A stretch of DNA of 6,137 nt from CAYOVG01 sp964407285 (GCA_964407285.1 CAYOVG010000391.1:1-6137); one strand, 5' to 3'; shown: positions 1-5,579, numbered from the stretch's first letter. Program-made: numbers and translations. The notes: generated from the sequence alone by a model not told the origin.

Positions 1-27
1 TCCGTTTTTCGTGACGGCGAAGAGCAA

Positions 28-48
28 CGGGGCTTGCCCGGAGCCCCG
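28..48. other. GC-rich hairpin at left edge
   Basis: CGGGGCT at 28-34 pairs with AGCCCCG at 42-48 across a 7-nt loop. No T-tract follows on either strand. It could be the end of an upstream transcription unit lying outside the window, or chance in GC-rich DNA. I see no coding region in 1-203 that I can support. Confidence 0.2.
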
Positions 49-203
49 GGGAACGGGATAACGGGCTTCGGCAATGGAATCCGGGCGGTTGAAGAGCGCT
101 CATGCTCCGGCCGTCGATGGCGGGATTCCGTCGGCCGTTCGCGGCCGGCGGAGCTTTGTTCCTTTTCTTGCTTTGTTGCTTGTCGCGGAGGCGGATAAGA
201 CTT

Positions 204-1190
204 ATGGAAATGTCGGCTGTTCTGGTCAGGGAAATCGGAGCCTTCAAAATGGAGACGGCGCCGGTGCGCGATCCGAAAGATGATGAAGTACTCATCAAGG
301 TCGAGGTGACGGGGCTTTGCCGGACGGATTTGAAACTGATCCGGGTGGGACACCGGGACCTTACTTTGCCCCGAATACCGGGGGAGGAGGTCGTCGGAGT
401 CGTCGTCGGGGCGGGCGACCGCGTGAGCGCCGTAAACGGCGTCCGGGAGGGACGCCGGGTCTATGTCTACCCGGGGGTGTGGTGCGGCGAATGTCCGTCC
501 TGCCGCGGAGGGGCCGAAAATCTTTGCCGTGAAATGCAGATCATGGGGTTTCACAGGGACGGCGGATTTGCGGAGTACGTCATCGCGCCCGCGGGGAGCG
601 TCATTCCCGTTCCGGAGGGGTTGAGCGCGGAACGGGCCGTCTTTGCCGAACCTCTCTCCTGCTGCCTGAATGCGCTCGAACTGGCGCGCATCGGCAAAGG
701 CGACACCGTGGGGATCTGGGGCGCCGGTCCGGCGGGGACGCTTCTCGCACGCGCATCCCGCTCCATGGGGGCCGAACCCTTGTCGATCGAACCGGATGCG
801 CGGCGAAGAGGGATGGCCAAAGGTAGCGTTTCCCCCGTTCCCGGCGGGAAGAAGTTCGATGTGTGCGTGGTCGCGGTCGGATCGAGGCAGGCATACATGG
901 AAGCGTTGGAGGCGATGAATCCACGCGGCCGGCTCGTCGTTTTCTCCGGCCTGTATCCGTCGGAGGATGAACTGCCCGTGAACTTCAACCAGTTGCACTA
1001 CTACGAGCAGACATTGGTGGGCGCATACGGGTGCAGTTTCAGACATGGCGTCCGGGCGCTGGACATGATTGCATCGGGGGCGGTCCCCGTCGAAGACCTG
1101 ATTTCGCATCGAATGGGCCTGAATGAACTGGATGCGGCGCTTCGGATCGTCGAAGACCGGCAGGGCATGAAGGTCCTTCTCTATCCGTAA
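204..1190 (+). CDS. Medium-chain zinc-type alcohol/polyol dehydrogenase
   Basis: This is a cytoplasmic NAD(P)-dependent dehydrogenase of the medium-chain (MDR, GroES-like plus Rossmann) family, 328 residues long; its substrate cannot be told. The N-terminal half has GLCRTD with the first catalytic zinc ligand Cys39. The four-cysteine structural zinc lobe is Cys94, Cys97, Cys100 and Cys108. Glu149 lies in an EPL motif like the sorbitol-dehydrogenase branch. The nucleotide-binding motif GAGPAG is at 173-178, and Glu196/Asp198 end the second strand, which suggests NAD. Two oddities stand out. The usual GHE motif reads G60-E61-E62, replacing the catalytic His by Glu. The Rossmann half is about 20-25 residues shorter than usual after residue 198. 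The ATG at 204 is chosen because family homology starts there and GGAGG lies at 187-191, although the 12-nt spacer is long. An open frame back to ATG 102 exists but adds only unconserved sequence. Family call is firm; substrate unknown. Confidence 0.88.
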   Translation: MEMSAVLVREIGAFKMETAPVRDPKDDEVLIKVEVTGLCRTDLKLIRVGHRDLTLPRIPGEEVVGVVVGAGDRVSAVNGVREGRRVYVYPGVWCGECPSCRGGAENLCREMQIMGFHRDGGFAEYVIAPAGSVIPVPEGLSAERAVFAEPLSCCLNALELARIGKGDTVGIWGAGPAGTLLARASRSMGAEPLSIEPDARRRGMAKGSVSPVPGGKKFDVCVVAVGSRQAYMEALEAMNPRGRLVVFSGLYPSEDELPVNFNQLHYYEQTLVGAYGCSFRHGVRALDMIASGAVPVEDLISHRMGLNELDAALRIVEDRQGMKVLLYP

Positions 1191-1223
1191 GGGCGCCGGG
1201 CGTCGGCGGGTGCGGTGGGGACG

Positions 1224-1239
1224 CGGCGCTAAAGCGCCG
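1224..1239. terminator. Small hairpin at convergent gene ends
   Basis: CGGCGC (1224-1229) and GCGCCG (1234-1239) form a perfect 6-bp stem with a TAAA loop. It lies between the dehydrogenase stop (1188-1190) and the stop of the converging hybrid gene (1229-1231), overlapping the latter. There is no T-tract on either side, so it does not meet the usual rho-independent pattern. Position is the main support for a bidirectional transcript end. Confidence 0.3.
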
Positions 1240-3394
1240 GGACGGGGGTTCTTGCCTTCATGAAATCTTCGACCATATCCGCGAGCAGGGGAGGAGCGAT
1301 CAGTATCCCCTGGACCTTGTCGCACTGCATTTCGTGGAGGGATTCGAGTTGCTGCGGTGTTTCAACGCCCACGGCGGTCACTTCCAGGTCCATGCCGTGC
1401 GCCATGGCGATGATGGCCCTTGTGATGGCGTAGTTTTCCCGGTCCTGGTGGATATCCTTCAGAAAGGACCTGTCGATCTTGATCCCGTCGAGGGGGAGGC
1501 GCTTGAGATAACCGAACGATGTGTACCCGGCCCCGAAGTCGTTCATGGAGAGCTTTACTCCCATGGACTTCAGTTCTTTGAGAATGCCGACGACAGGGTC
1601 CGCGGGCTGCATCATGACGCTTTGGGCAAGTTCGAGTTCCAGGCATTCGGGACCCAGTTCGCTTGCGCGTAGAGCGCGGTCGACGGCGTTCACGAGACCT
1701 TCCCGCCTGAACTGGCTGCCGGAGATGTTCACCGCCACCCGCAGACGGGGGTCCCCGAGGGCGGCCTCATCCCATTTCTTCCTCTGCTTGCAGGCGGCGT
1801 CGAGTACCCACTCGCCCAGGGGGACGATAAGCCCGGTTTCCTCCGCAAGGGGGATGAAATCTTCCGGAAGCAATTCCCTCTCCGAAACGGGCCGTCGCGG
1901 GAGGGCTTCGAATCCCGTCACCCTGCCGAAGGCGGTGTCCACCTGCGGTTGATAGCGCAGTTGGAAGCCGCCGCACTCCAGGGCCGACTTCAGGCTGTGC
2001 TCAAGACCGGTCCGTTGGGCCTGCGAGTCGCTCATGGGGCCGGCGTAGAACCGGAAGTTGTTCCTCCCCTCCTTCTTGGCGAAATACATGGCCGCGTCGG
2101 CATTCCCGAGGAGAGTGTCGGCATCCCTGCCGTCCCGGGGATAAACGGCGATCCCGATGCTCGTCGTGACGAACACCTCCCGGTTTCCGAGTTGGAGCGG
2201 CTGCGCGAGGGCGGCGATGACGCGCTCGGCCACCCTGGCCGCATCGTCCGCGGATTGAATATCGGTCAGGAGTATGATGAACTCGTCTCCCCCCAGTCGC
2301 GCGACGACCGAATCCCTGATCCCGGCGCGGCTGCGCTTCCTGCGCATGCGTGCGATGCTGTCGCTTTTGCGCACGCAGTTTACGAGGTGCTCCGCCACCT
2401 GTTGCAGAAGCAGGTCGCCCATATCGTGACCCAGGGTGTCGTTTATGTGCTTGAAGCGGTCCAGGTCGAGGAAAAGGATTGCGGGGACCCGTTCGCTGCG
2501 CCGGGCGTCTTCCAGGGCTTCGGCCAGTCGCTGCCTGAACAGCCGCCGGTTGGGGAGCCTCGTGAGAGTGTCGTGGTTGGCCAGGTAGATTACCTGCTCT
2601 TCGGCCTGCTTGCGCTCCGTGATGTCCCGGAATATCGAGAGGACCTCGTCGTTGCCGCTCACCACGAACCGGGCTTCATGATAGCGGACCTCGCCGCCTG
2701 AATCGATTTTGTACTCGTATACCTGCGCGCTCCCCGTCCGCAGGGTCCGCTCGATGTAGCGCATGGTCGGCTCCACGAGCGGGGATGGAAGCACCTCGTC
2801 GATCCGCCTGTTCCGCAGGTCCTCTCCGGTCGCGAATGAGCCGAAATCCTTGAAGGATTGCGCATCCTTTCCGATCCTGTAGTCGATAAGCTCGCCGGTT
2901 CTGTGCATCTGAAGCATGAGATCGGGTAGGGCGCCCAGGATCGTCCGGTTCTTCAACTCATTCCTGCTCAGTTCGCTGAGCGCGCAGCCTGCCCGCAGCA
3001 GGTACCTGAGCCTCTGGCGCAGGATGGTCCGGTTTATCGGCCTGGTAATGAAGTCCGTGGCCCCCGCATCATAAGCCTTGCTTATCAACTCCACGTCGCC
3101 CGGTTCCATCAGCATCAGAATGGGGGTATGCATGCCGTCCGGCAGGGAACGGATTTCCCTGCATGCCTCGAATCCGTCCGTTTCCGGCAGTGCGACGTCG
3201 ATCAGCACGATTCCCGGCCGGAAGTCCTTGAAACCCTGAACGCTCTCCCGTCCGTTCCGTGCCTCGACCATGTCGAATCCGCTTTGCTCCAGGAAATTGC
3301 GCATGGCGAAACGGGAGACGATGCCGTCACCCTCCGCCACAAGAACCAGCGGCTTGTGTCTTTCGATACTCCTGTCGGTGTCGTCTTTCGCCAT
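1229..3394 (-). CDS. Receiver-PAS-GGDEF-EAL hybrid, c-di-GMP signalling
   Basis: This 721-residue protein has no membrane segment and should be a cytoplasmic c-di-GMP signalling protein. The receiver domain (about 14-135) keeps the phospho-acceptor Asp66 but has Met96 for the conserved Thr, Arg118 for the conserved Lys, and E21-G22-D23 for the acidic cluster. A PAS/PAC segment spans about 150-268 and ends in the typical RDITERKQAEEQ linker. The GGDEF domain (about 268-452) has D310, FKHIND 314-319 and an intact GGDEF at 368-372, so diguanylate cyclase activity is likely. A 17-residue basic insert (350-366) separates RKSD (342-345) from GGDEF. The EAL domain (about 460-715) keeps EAL 496-498, N556, E588, D619, K639, E678 and Q695 but has Q591, N618 and V675 at positions normally acidic, so phosphodiesterase activity is doubtful. 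The ATG at 3394 has GAGGAG 8 nt upstream (3403-3408). The gene diverges from the Crp-like gene. Confidence 0.93.
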   Translation of the reverse strand: MAKDDTDRSIERHKPLVLVAEGDGIVSRFAMRNFLEQSGFDMVEARNGRESVQGFKDFRPGIVLIDVALPETDGFEACREIRSLPDGMHTPILMLMEPGDVELISKAYDAGATDFITRPINRTILRQRLRYLLRAGCALSELSRNELKNRTILGALPDLMLQMHRTGELIDYRIGKDAQSFKDFGSFATGEDLRNRRIDEVLPSPLVEPTMRYIERTLRTGSAQVYEYKIDSGGEVRYHEARFVVSGNDEVLSIFRDITERKQAEEQVIYLANHDTLTRLPNRRLFRQRLAEALEDARRSERVPAILFLDLDRFKHINDTLGHDMGDLLLQQVAEHLVNCVRKSDSIARMRRKRSRAGIRDSVVARLGGDEFIILLTDIQSADDAARVAERVIAALAQPLQLGNREVFVTTSIGIAVYPRDGRDADTLLGNADAAMYFAKKEGRNNFRFYAGPMSDSQAQRTGLEHSLKSALECGGFQLRYQPQVDTAFGRVTGFEALPRRPVSERELLPEDFIPLAEETGLIVPLGEWVLDAACKQRKKWDEAALGDPRLRVAVNISGSQFRREGLVNAVDRALRASELGPECLELELAQSVMMQPADPVVGILKELKSMGVKLSMNDFGAGYTSFGYLKRLPLDGIKIDRSFLKDIHQDRENYAITRAIIAMAHGMDLEVTAVGVETPQQLESLHEMQCDKVQGILIAPPLLADMVEDFMKARTPVPAL

Positions 3395-3645
3395 GTGGAA
3401 TACTCCTCAACCGATGCTTTCATTCGGCGTAACTTGCGAAGATGACTCTCGCGCGGGGGAAGGCGGCTTCCGGGGGTGGTGTTGCGGGGAGGAAGCGAGG
3501 CGAGGAGGCCGGCTGAAACCTTCAGCACTCGCCAATCTTTTAACAATGCAGGCGGAAACAGGTAATAGGGAGTACCTCGTATTTGACCGGATTGGAAACC
3601 CCATCCGGATGCGCATTCTGCCGGTTGCGCGGGCAGGCGATCCGG

Positions 3646-3670
3646 TACAAACGGCATACAAACTACACAC
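3646..3670 (+). repeat. TACAAAC heptamer direct repeats
   Basis: TACAAAC occurs at 3646-3652 and again at 3657-3663, 11 bp apart or about one helical turn. A near copy, TACACAC, abuts at 3664-3670. The cluster lies about 40 bp upstream of the TTGACA box of the candidate Crp-like promoter, a position suited to an activator site. The repeats are short, so chance is possible. Confidence 0.35.
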
Positions 3671-3711
3671 CGGAAAGATGAATCCATCCACTCGGACCAC
3701 ACAGTAAGGGC

Positions 3712-3740
3712 TTGACAGCGTCGTTGCCTCGGGCAAAAAT
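3712..3740 (+). promoter_or_regulatory. Candidate sigma70 promoter for Crp-like gene
   Basis: A perfect -35 box TTGACA (3712-3717) is followed after 17 bp by AAAAAT (3735-3740), which matches four of six -10 positions. Transcription would start near 3747, giving a leader of about 110 nt that contains the dyad at 3743-3762 and the 23-codon leader ORF. The -10 is weak, which would suit an activated promoter. Confidence 0.42.
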
Positions 3741-3742
3741 GA

Positions 3743-3762
3743 CCGGAATAATCAAATTCCGG
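3743..3762. promoter_or_regulatory. Perfect 7+6+7 dyad, candidate operator
   Basis: CCGGAAT (3743-3749) and ATTCCGG (3756-3762) are perfect inverted arms separated by 6 bp. The dyad begins 2 bp after the proposed -10 box and covers the expected transcription start, a classic repressor position. The N6 centre matches the spacing of Crp-type half-sites (TGTGA-N6-TCACA), though the half-site sequence differs. As RNA it could also form a hairpin whose 3' arm overlaps the ribosome site of the leader ORF. Confidence 0.45.
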
Positions 3763-3773
3763 GAGTAACAGCC

Positions 3774-3845
3774 ATGGTGCGGGGTTTCGTCCATCCGGGG
3801 GAACGGCTTGCGGACGAATGGGGTTTGGCGCTCGACCGGCTATAG
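3774..3845 (+). CDS. Putative 23-residue leader peptide upstream of Crp-like gene
   Basis: An ATG at 3774 opens 23 codons ending in TAG at 3843-3845. GGGAG (3761-3765) lies 8 nt before the ATG, a good ribosome site. The peptide begins MVRGFVHPGE and ends LALDRL; it has no hydrophobic segment and no run of a single amino acid as in classic attenuators. Its stop codon overlaps the AGGGG ribosome site (3844-3848) of the Crp-like gene, and the gap from stop to the next ATG is 11 nt. That geometry fits translational coupling. It may instead be a chance ORF; no homology is recognised. Confidence 0.35.
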   Translation: MVRGFVHPGERLADEWGLALDRL

Positions 3846-3848
3846 GGG
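3844..3848 (+). promoter_or_regulatory. Ribosome site deciding the Crp-like start
   Basis: AGGGG ends 8 nt before ATG 3857. The alternative in-frame ATG at 3818 has no purine-rich site upstream, so 3857 is preferred. Confidence 0.6.
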
Positions 3849-3856
3849 TGGATGGA

Positions 3857-4486
3857 ATGCAAGGTTTGCCGATACGAAAACACCACGCGAAAGAAATCAT
3901 CTTCCGGGAAGGCGATCCGGGCAACGAAGCCTATGTGCTGAAGGCGGGGACGGTCGAGATATGGATTACCGTGTGCGGGGCCAAATTCTTCCTCCAGGAG
4001 TTGACGCCCCCATCCGTATTCGGCGAGATGGCGCTTCTTCTCAAGGACTCCAGGAGAACGGCGACCGCCACGGCCCTGGATGACGTGGAGTCGATCGAGA
4101 TTTCCAAGAACGTATTCGAGTCTTACATTCAGAAATCACCGCAGGTGATAAGATTTTTGCTGATAGCGTTTGCCGAGCGCCTCAGAAGCATGAATATCAG
4201 GGCATCGAAGGCCCCGGACCTTTTCCGGGCGGTTTCCTGCATGTTCGATTTGCTGATGGCTCACGGCAACACGGATCTGTCCTACGGAGTCACGGTGGAG
4301 TACCTGGCGAAAAGCCTGTTGGCCGCGCCCCGGGAGATAGAGGGAATCCTCGAGATGATGTCCGGTTTCGGACTCCTCGAAATAAAAACGTGGGCCGACG
4401 GGAAGAAGCTCATCGTGTTGCCCGGTGGCGACGGATTCTCCCGGCACGCCATGAAGATCCACCTGGGGTTGACTCGGGGAGGGTAG
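3857..4486 (+). CDS. Crp/Fnr-family cyclic-nucleotide-binding-type regulator
   Basis: This 209-residue cytoplasmic protein has a cyclic-nucleotide-binding (cupin-like) fold at about 8-100. The phosphate-binding cassette is well kept: FGEMAL at 55-60, then R66-R67-T68-A69-T70. The conserved Gly-Glu and Arg of ligand-binding members are therefore present. A long dimerisation-type helix follows (about 95-115). The C-terminal region (about 120-195) reads as a winged helix, with VEYLAKSLL at 147-155, GILEMM 163-168, GLLEI 172-176 and a KKLIVLP wing at 183-189. Its recognition helix lacks the usual SRETVSR-type signature, so DNA binding is likely but atypical. No cysteines are arranged as in Fnr. 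The length is slightly below the usual 210-230. It is divergent from the c-di-GMP gene, which raises the possibility of a c-di-GMP or cAMP-type ligand; this is inference. Family call is good; ligand and targets are unknown. Confidence 0.85.
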   Translation: MQGLPIRKHHAKEIIFREGDPGNEAYVLKAGTVEIWITVCGAKFFLQELTPPSVFGEMALLLKDSRRTATATALDDVESIEISKNVFESYIQKSPQVIRFLLIAFAERLRSMNIRASKAPDLFRAVSCMFDLLMAHGNTDLSYGVTVEYLAKSLLAAPREIEGILEMMSGFGLLEIKTWADGKKLIVLPGGDGFSRHAMKIHLGLTRGG

Positions 4487-4511
4487 GGGCCGGACCCCGA
4501 AGGTCCGGCCC
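4487..4511. terminator. Strong hairpin between convergent genes
   Basis: GGGCCGGACC (4487-4496) and GGTCCGGCCC (4502-4511) form a perfect 10-bp stem with a 5-nt CCGAA loop. It starts on the base after the Crp-like stop and sits 14 bp from the Bax-inhibitor stop. Neither side has a T-tract, so it is not a textbook rho-independent terminator. It may still stop or protect both converging transcripts. Confidence 0.5.
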
Positions 4512-4525
4512 TGTGGATCGCGGGC

Positions 4526-5227
4526 TTAATCTCTCCGGCTGCCGAAGAGTCTCAGAAGCAGCAGGAAGAGGTTGATGAAATCCAGGTACAGTTGCAGAGC
4601 GCCGATTATGGCCGCCTTGCGGCCCATCTCGCCGTCCATGTCTCCGTACAGCACCATCTCCTTGATCTTCTGCGTGTCGTATGCGGTCAGTCCGACGAAC
4701 ACGATGATTCCACAGAAGGTTATTGCCCAATAGATGGCGGGGCTGCTCAGGAAGATATTGACGACGGAGGCGATGATGACGCCTATCAGCCCCATGAACA
4801 GAAAGCTTCCCCAGGACGTCAGGTCCTTTTTGGTCGTGTAGCCGTATATGCTCATGGCGCCGAAGGTGCCGGCCGTCACAAAGAACGTACTGGCTATGGA
4901 AGCCTTTGTGTAGAGAAGAAAAATCGACGACAGAGTGACTCCGTTCAAAGCCGAGTAGGCGAAGAACATGAATCCCGCCGTTGCCGGGCTCAACCGGTTG
5001 ATGGCGGCGCTGAGCGCCAGAACGAGGCCGAGTTCACCGATAATCAGGCCGAAGAAAACGAGTTTGTTACCGAAAATCAAGCTTGTCATGGCGGGACTGG
5101 ATGCGGTGAGCATGGCTGCCACGGCGGTAAGGGCTAGGCCCAACCCCATCCAATTGTACACACGCCGCATGAGTTCACTCTGAGAAGCCGCAAGGGCCTC
5201 CTGGTGGGCATAGAATCTGCCGTCCAT
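4526..5227 (-). CDS. Bax inhibitor-1 (TMBIM/YetJ/YccA) family membrane protein
   Basis: This 233-residue inner-membrane protein belongs to the Bax-inhibitor-1 family. Bacterial members include YetJ, a pH-sensitive calcium leak channel, and YccA, which modulates FtsH proteolysis; which role applies here is unknown. About seven membrane segments are visible, near 24-42, 55-76, 83-106, 111-130, 139-160, 164-182 and 207-226. The family signatures are TAYDTQKIK at 181-189 and LQLYLDFINLFL at 211-222. Asp184 and Asp216 match the di-aspartyl sensor pair of YetJ, so the core looks functional. A polar loop with GDMDGE (195-200) separates them. Length is normal for the family. The start is ATG 5227, because AAGGAG (5235-5240) lies 7 nt upstream; the GTG at 5233 would leave only 1 nt. 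It is a single gene with its own candidate promoter, convergent with the Crp-like gene and divergent from the CheB gene. Confidence 0.92.
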   Translation of the reverse strand: MDGRFYAHQEALAASQSELMRRVYNWMGLGLALTAVAAMLTASSPAMTSLIFGNKLVFFGLIIGELGLVLALSAAINRLSPATAGFMFFAYSALNGVTLSSIFLLYTKASIASTFFVTAGTFGAMSIYGYTTKKDLTSWGSFLFMGLIGVIIASVVNIFLSSPAIYWAITFCGIIVFVGLTAYDTQKIKEMVLYGDMDGEMGRKAAIIGALQLYLDFINLFLLLLRLFGSRRD

Positions 5228-5234
5228 TCGCACT

Positions 5235-5240
5235 CTCCTT
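5235..5240 (-). promoter_or_regulatory. Ribosome site deciding the Bax-inhibitor start
   Basis: Read on the - strand this is AAGGAG, 7 nt before ATG 5227 and only 1 nt before GTG 5233. The ATG is therefore the likely start. Confidence 0.7.
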
Positions 5241-5341
5241 TTTGTCGGTTTTCACATTTACGGAAGCTGATGACTTTTAAATGAAACAGGGGCCGTTTCG
5301 TCGCCAAACAAAATAGTATGTAATTCTTTTTTCAACTTTAT

Positions 5342-5370
5342 TATATAGCAGTTGTCCGCCCGGATTTCAA
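5342..5370 (-). promoter_or_regulatory. Candidate sigma70 promoter for Bax-inhibitor gene
   Basis: On the - strand TTGAAA (5365-5370) is followed after 17 bp by TATATA (5342-5347). The overlapping TATAAT (5340-5345) would give a 19-bp spacer. A TGC precedes the -10, resembling an extended -10 element. The transcript would begin near 5333 and carry a leader of roughly 100 nt. Confidence 0.5.
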
Positions 5371-5382
5371 CTCTTCCGGGCG
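5357..5382. repeat. 8-bp inverted repeat around the -35 box
   Basis: CGCCCGGA (5357-5364) and TCCGGGCG (5375-5382) are perfect inverted arms 10 bp apart. The TTGAAA -35 box of the Bax-inhibitor promoter falls in the central 10 bp. A dimeric regulator bound here would mask the -35, so this is a candidate operator; a simple hairpin is the alternative. Confidence 0.42.
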
Positions 5383-5573
5383 CATTGCGAGCCGTTGCGG
5401 GACTTGATTTTCATCTTTCGCTTCTTTCGTGATTTTCGTGGTGGAAATAGGGGTGCTTTTGGCTTATACAGTGAAGCACGAGATACGTACACGGCTCACA
5501 TATATTTCAGATGGGGTTTTATCCGTGCGTCCGAAACATTGAGATACACCGGGACAGGCGACAGGGACCGGGC

Positions 5574-5579
5574 GAGGGG
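5574..5579 (+). promoter_or_regulatory. Ribosome site deciding the CheB-type start
   Basis: GAGGGG lies 8 nt before ATG 5588 but only 2 nt before the in-frame ATG at 5582, so 5588 is the preferred start. Confidence 0.55.

Larger units (their letters stand above)
3395..3773. other. Divergent control region, no convincing gene
   Basis: This stretch separates the start of the hybrid gene (-) from the leader ORF and Crp-like gene (+). Open frames cross it on both strands, but they show no recognisable domain and their starts lack ribosome sites. The left part is G-rich. A short hairpin, GCTGAA-ACC-TTCAGC, lies at 3512-3526. The right part has TACAAAC direct repeats, several CCGGAW/WTCCGG words, a TTGACA box and a perfect dyad, listed separately. 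I found no convincing promoter for the - strand gene. Confidence 0.6.

Noticed and set aside
102..203. N-terminal extension of the dehydrogenase with a hydrophobic stretch resembling a signal peptide
   Set aside because: It has no ribosome site, MDR homology begins at ATG 204, and a zinc dehydrogenase is cytoplasmic. The hydrophobic run is probably a chance translation of T-rich upstream DNA.
1949..2701. 250-codon open frame on + opposite the hybrid gene
   Set aside because: It lies wholly antisense to a strongly conserved GGDEF/PAS coding region, has no recognisable domain, and is explained by GC-rich codon bias.
3512..3526. GCTGAA-ACC-TTCAGC hairpin
   Set aside because: The stem is only 6 bp with a 3-nt loop and no T-tract, and it is not placed at a gene end; likely chance.
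3270..3707. 145-codon open frame on + across the control region
   Set aside because: It starts inside the hybrid gene on the opposite strand, has no ribosome site and no recognisable domain.
3202..3924. 240-codon open frame on - across the divergent control region
   Set aside because: It overlaps both the start of the hybrid gene and that of the Crp-like gene in other frames, and its translation is low-complexity Ser/Arg/Pro with no domain.
4592..5137. 181-codon open frame on + opposite the Bax-inhibitor gene
   Set aside because: It is antisense to a clear membrane-protein gene; its polar Glu/His-rich translation is the mirror of hydrophobic codons.
5283..5299. GAAAC-N7-GTTTC inverted repeat in the Bax-inhibitor leader
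   Set aside because: A 5-bp arm is too short to support a regulatory call by itself.
5416..5438. TTTCG repeated at 9-bp period
   Set aside because: The three copies are only 5 bases each in a T-rich stretch; no supporting context.
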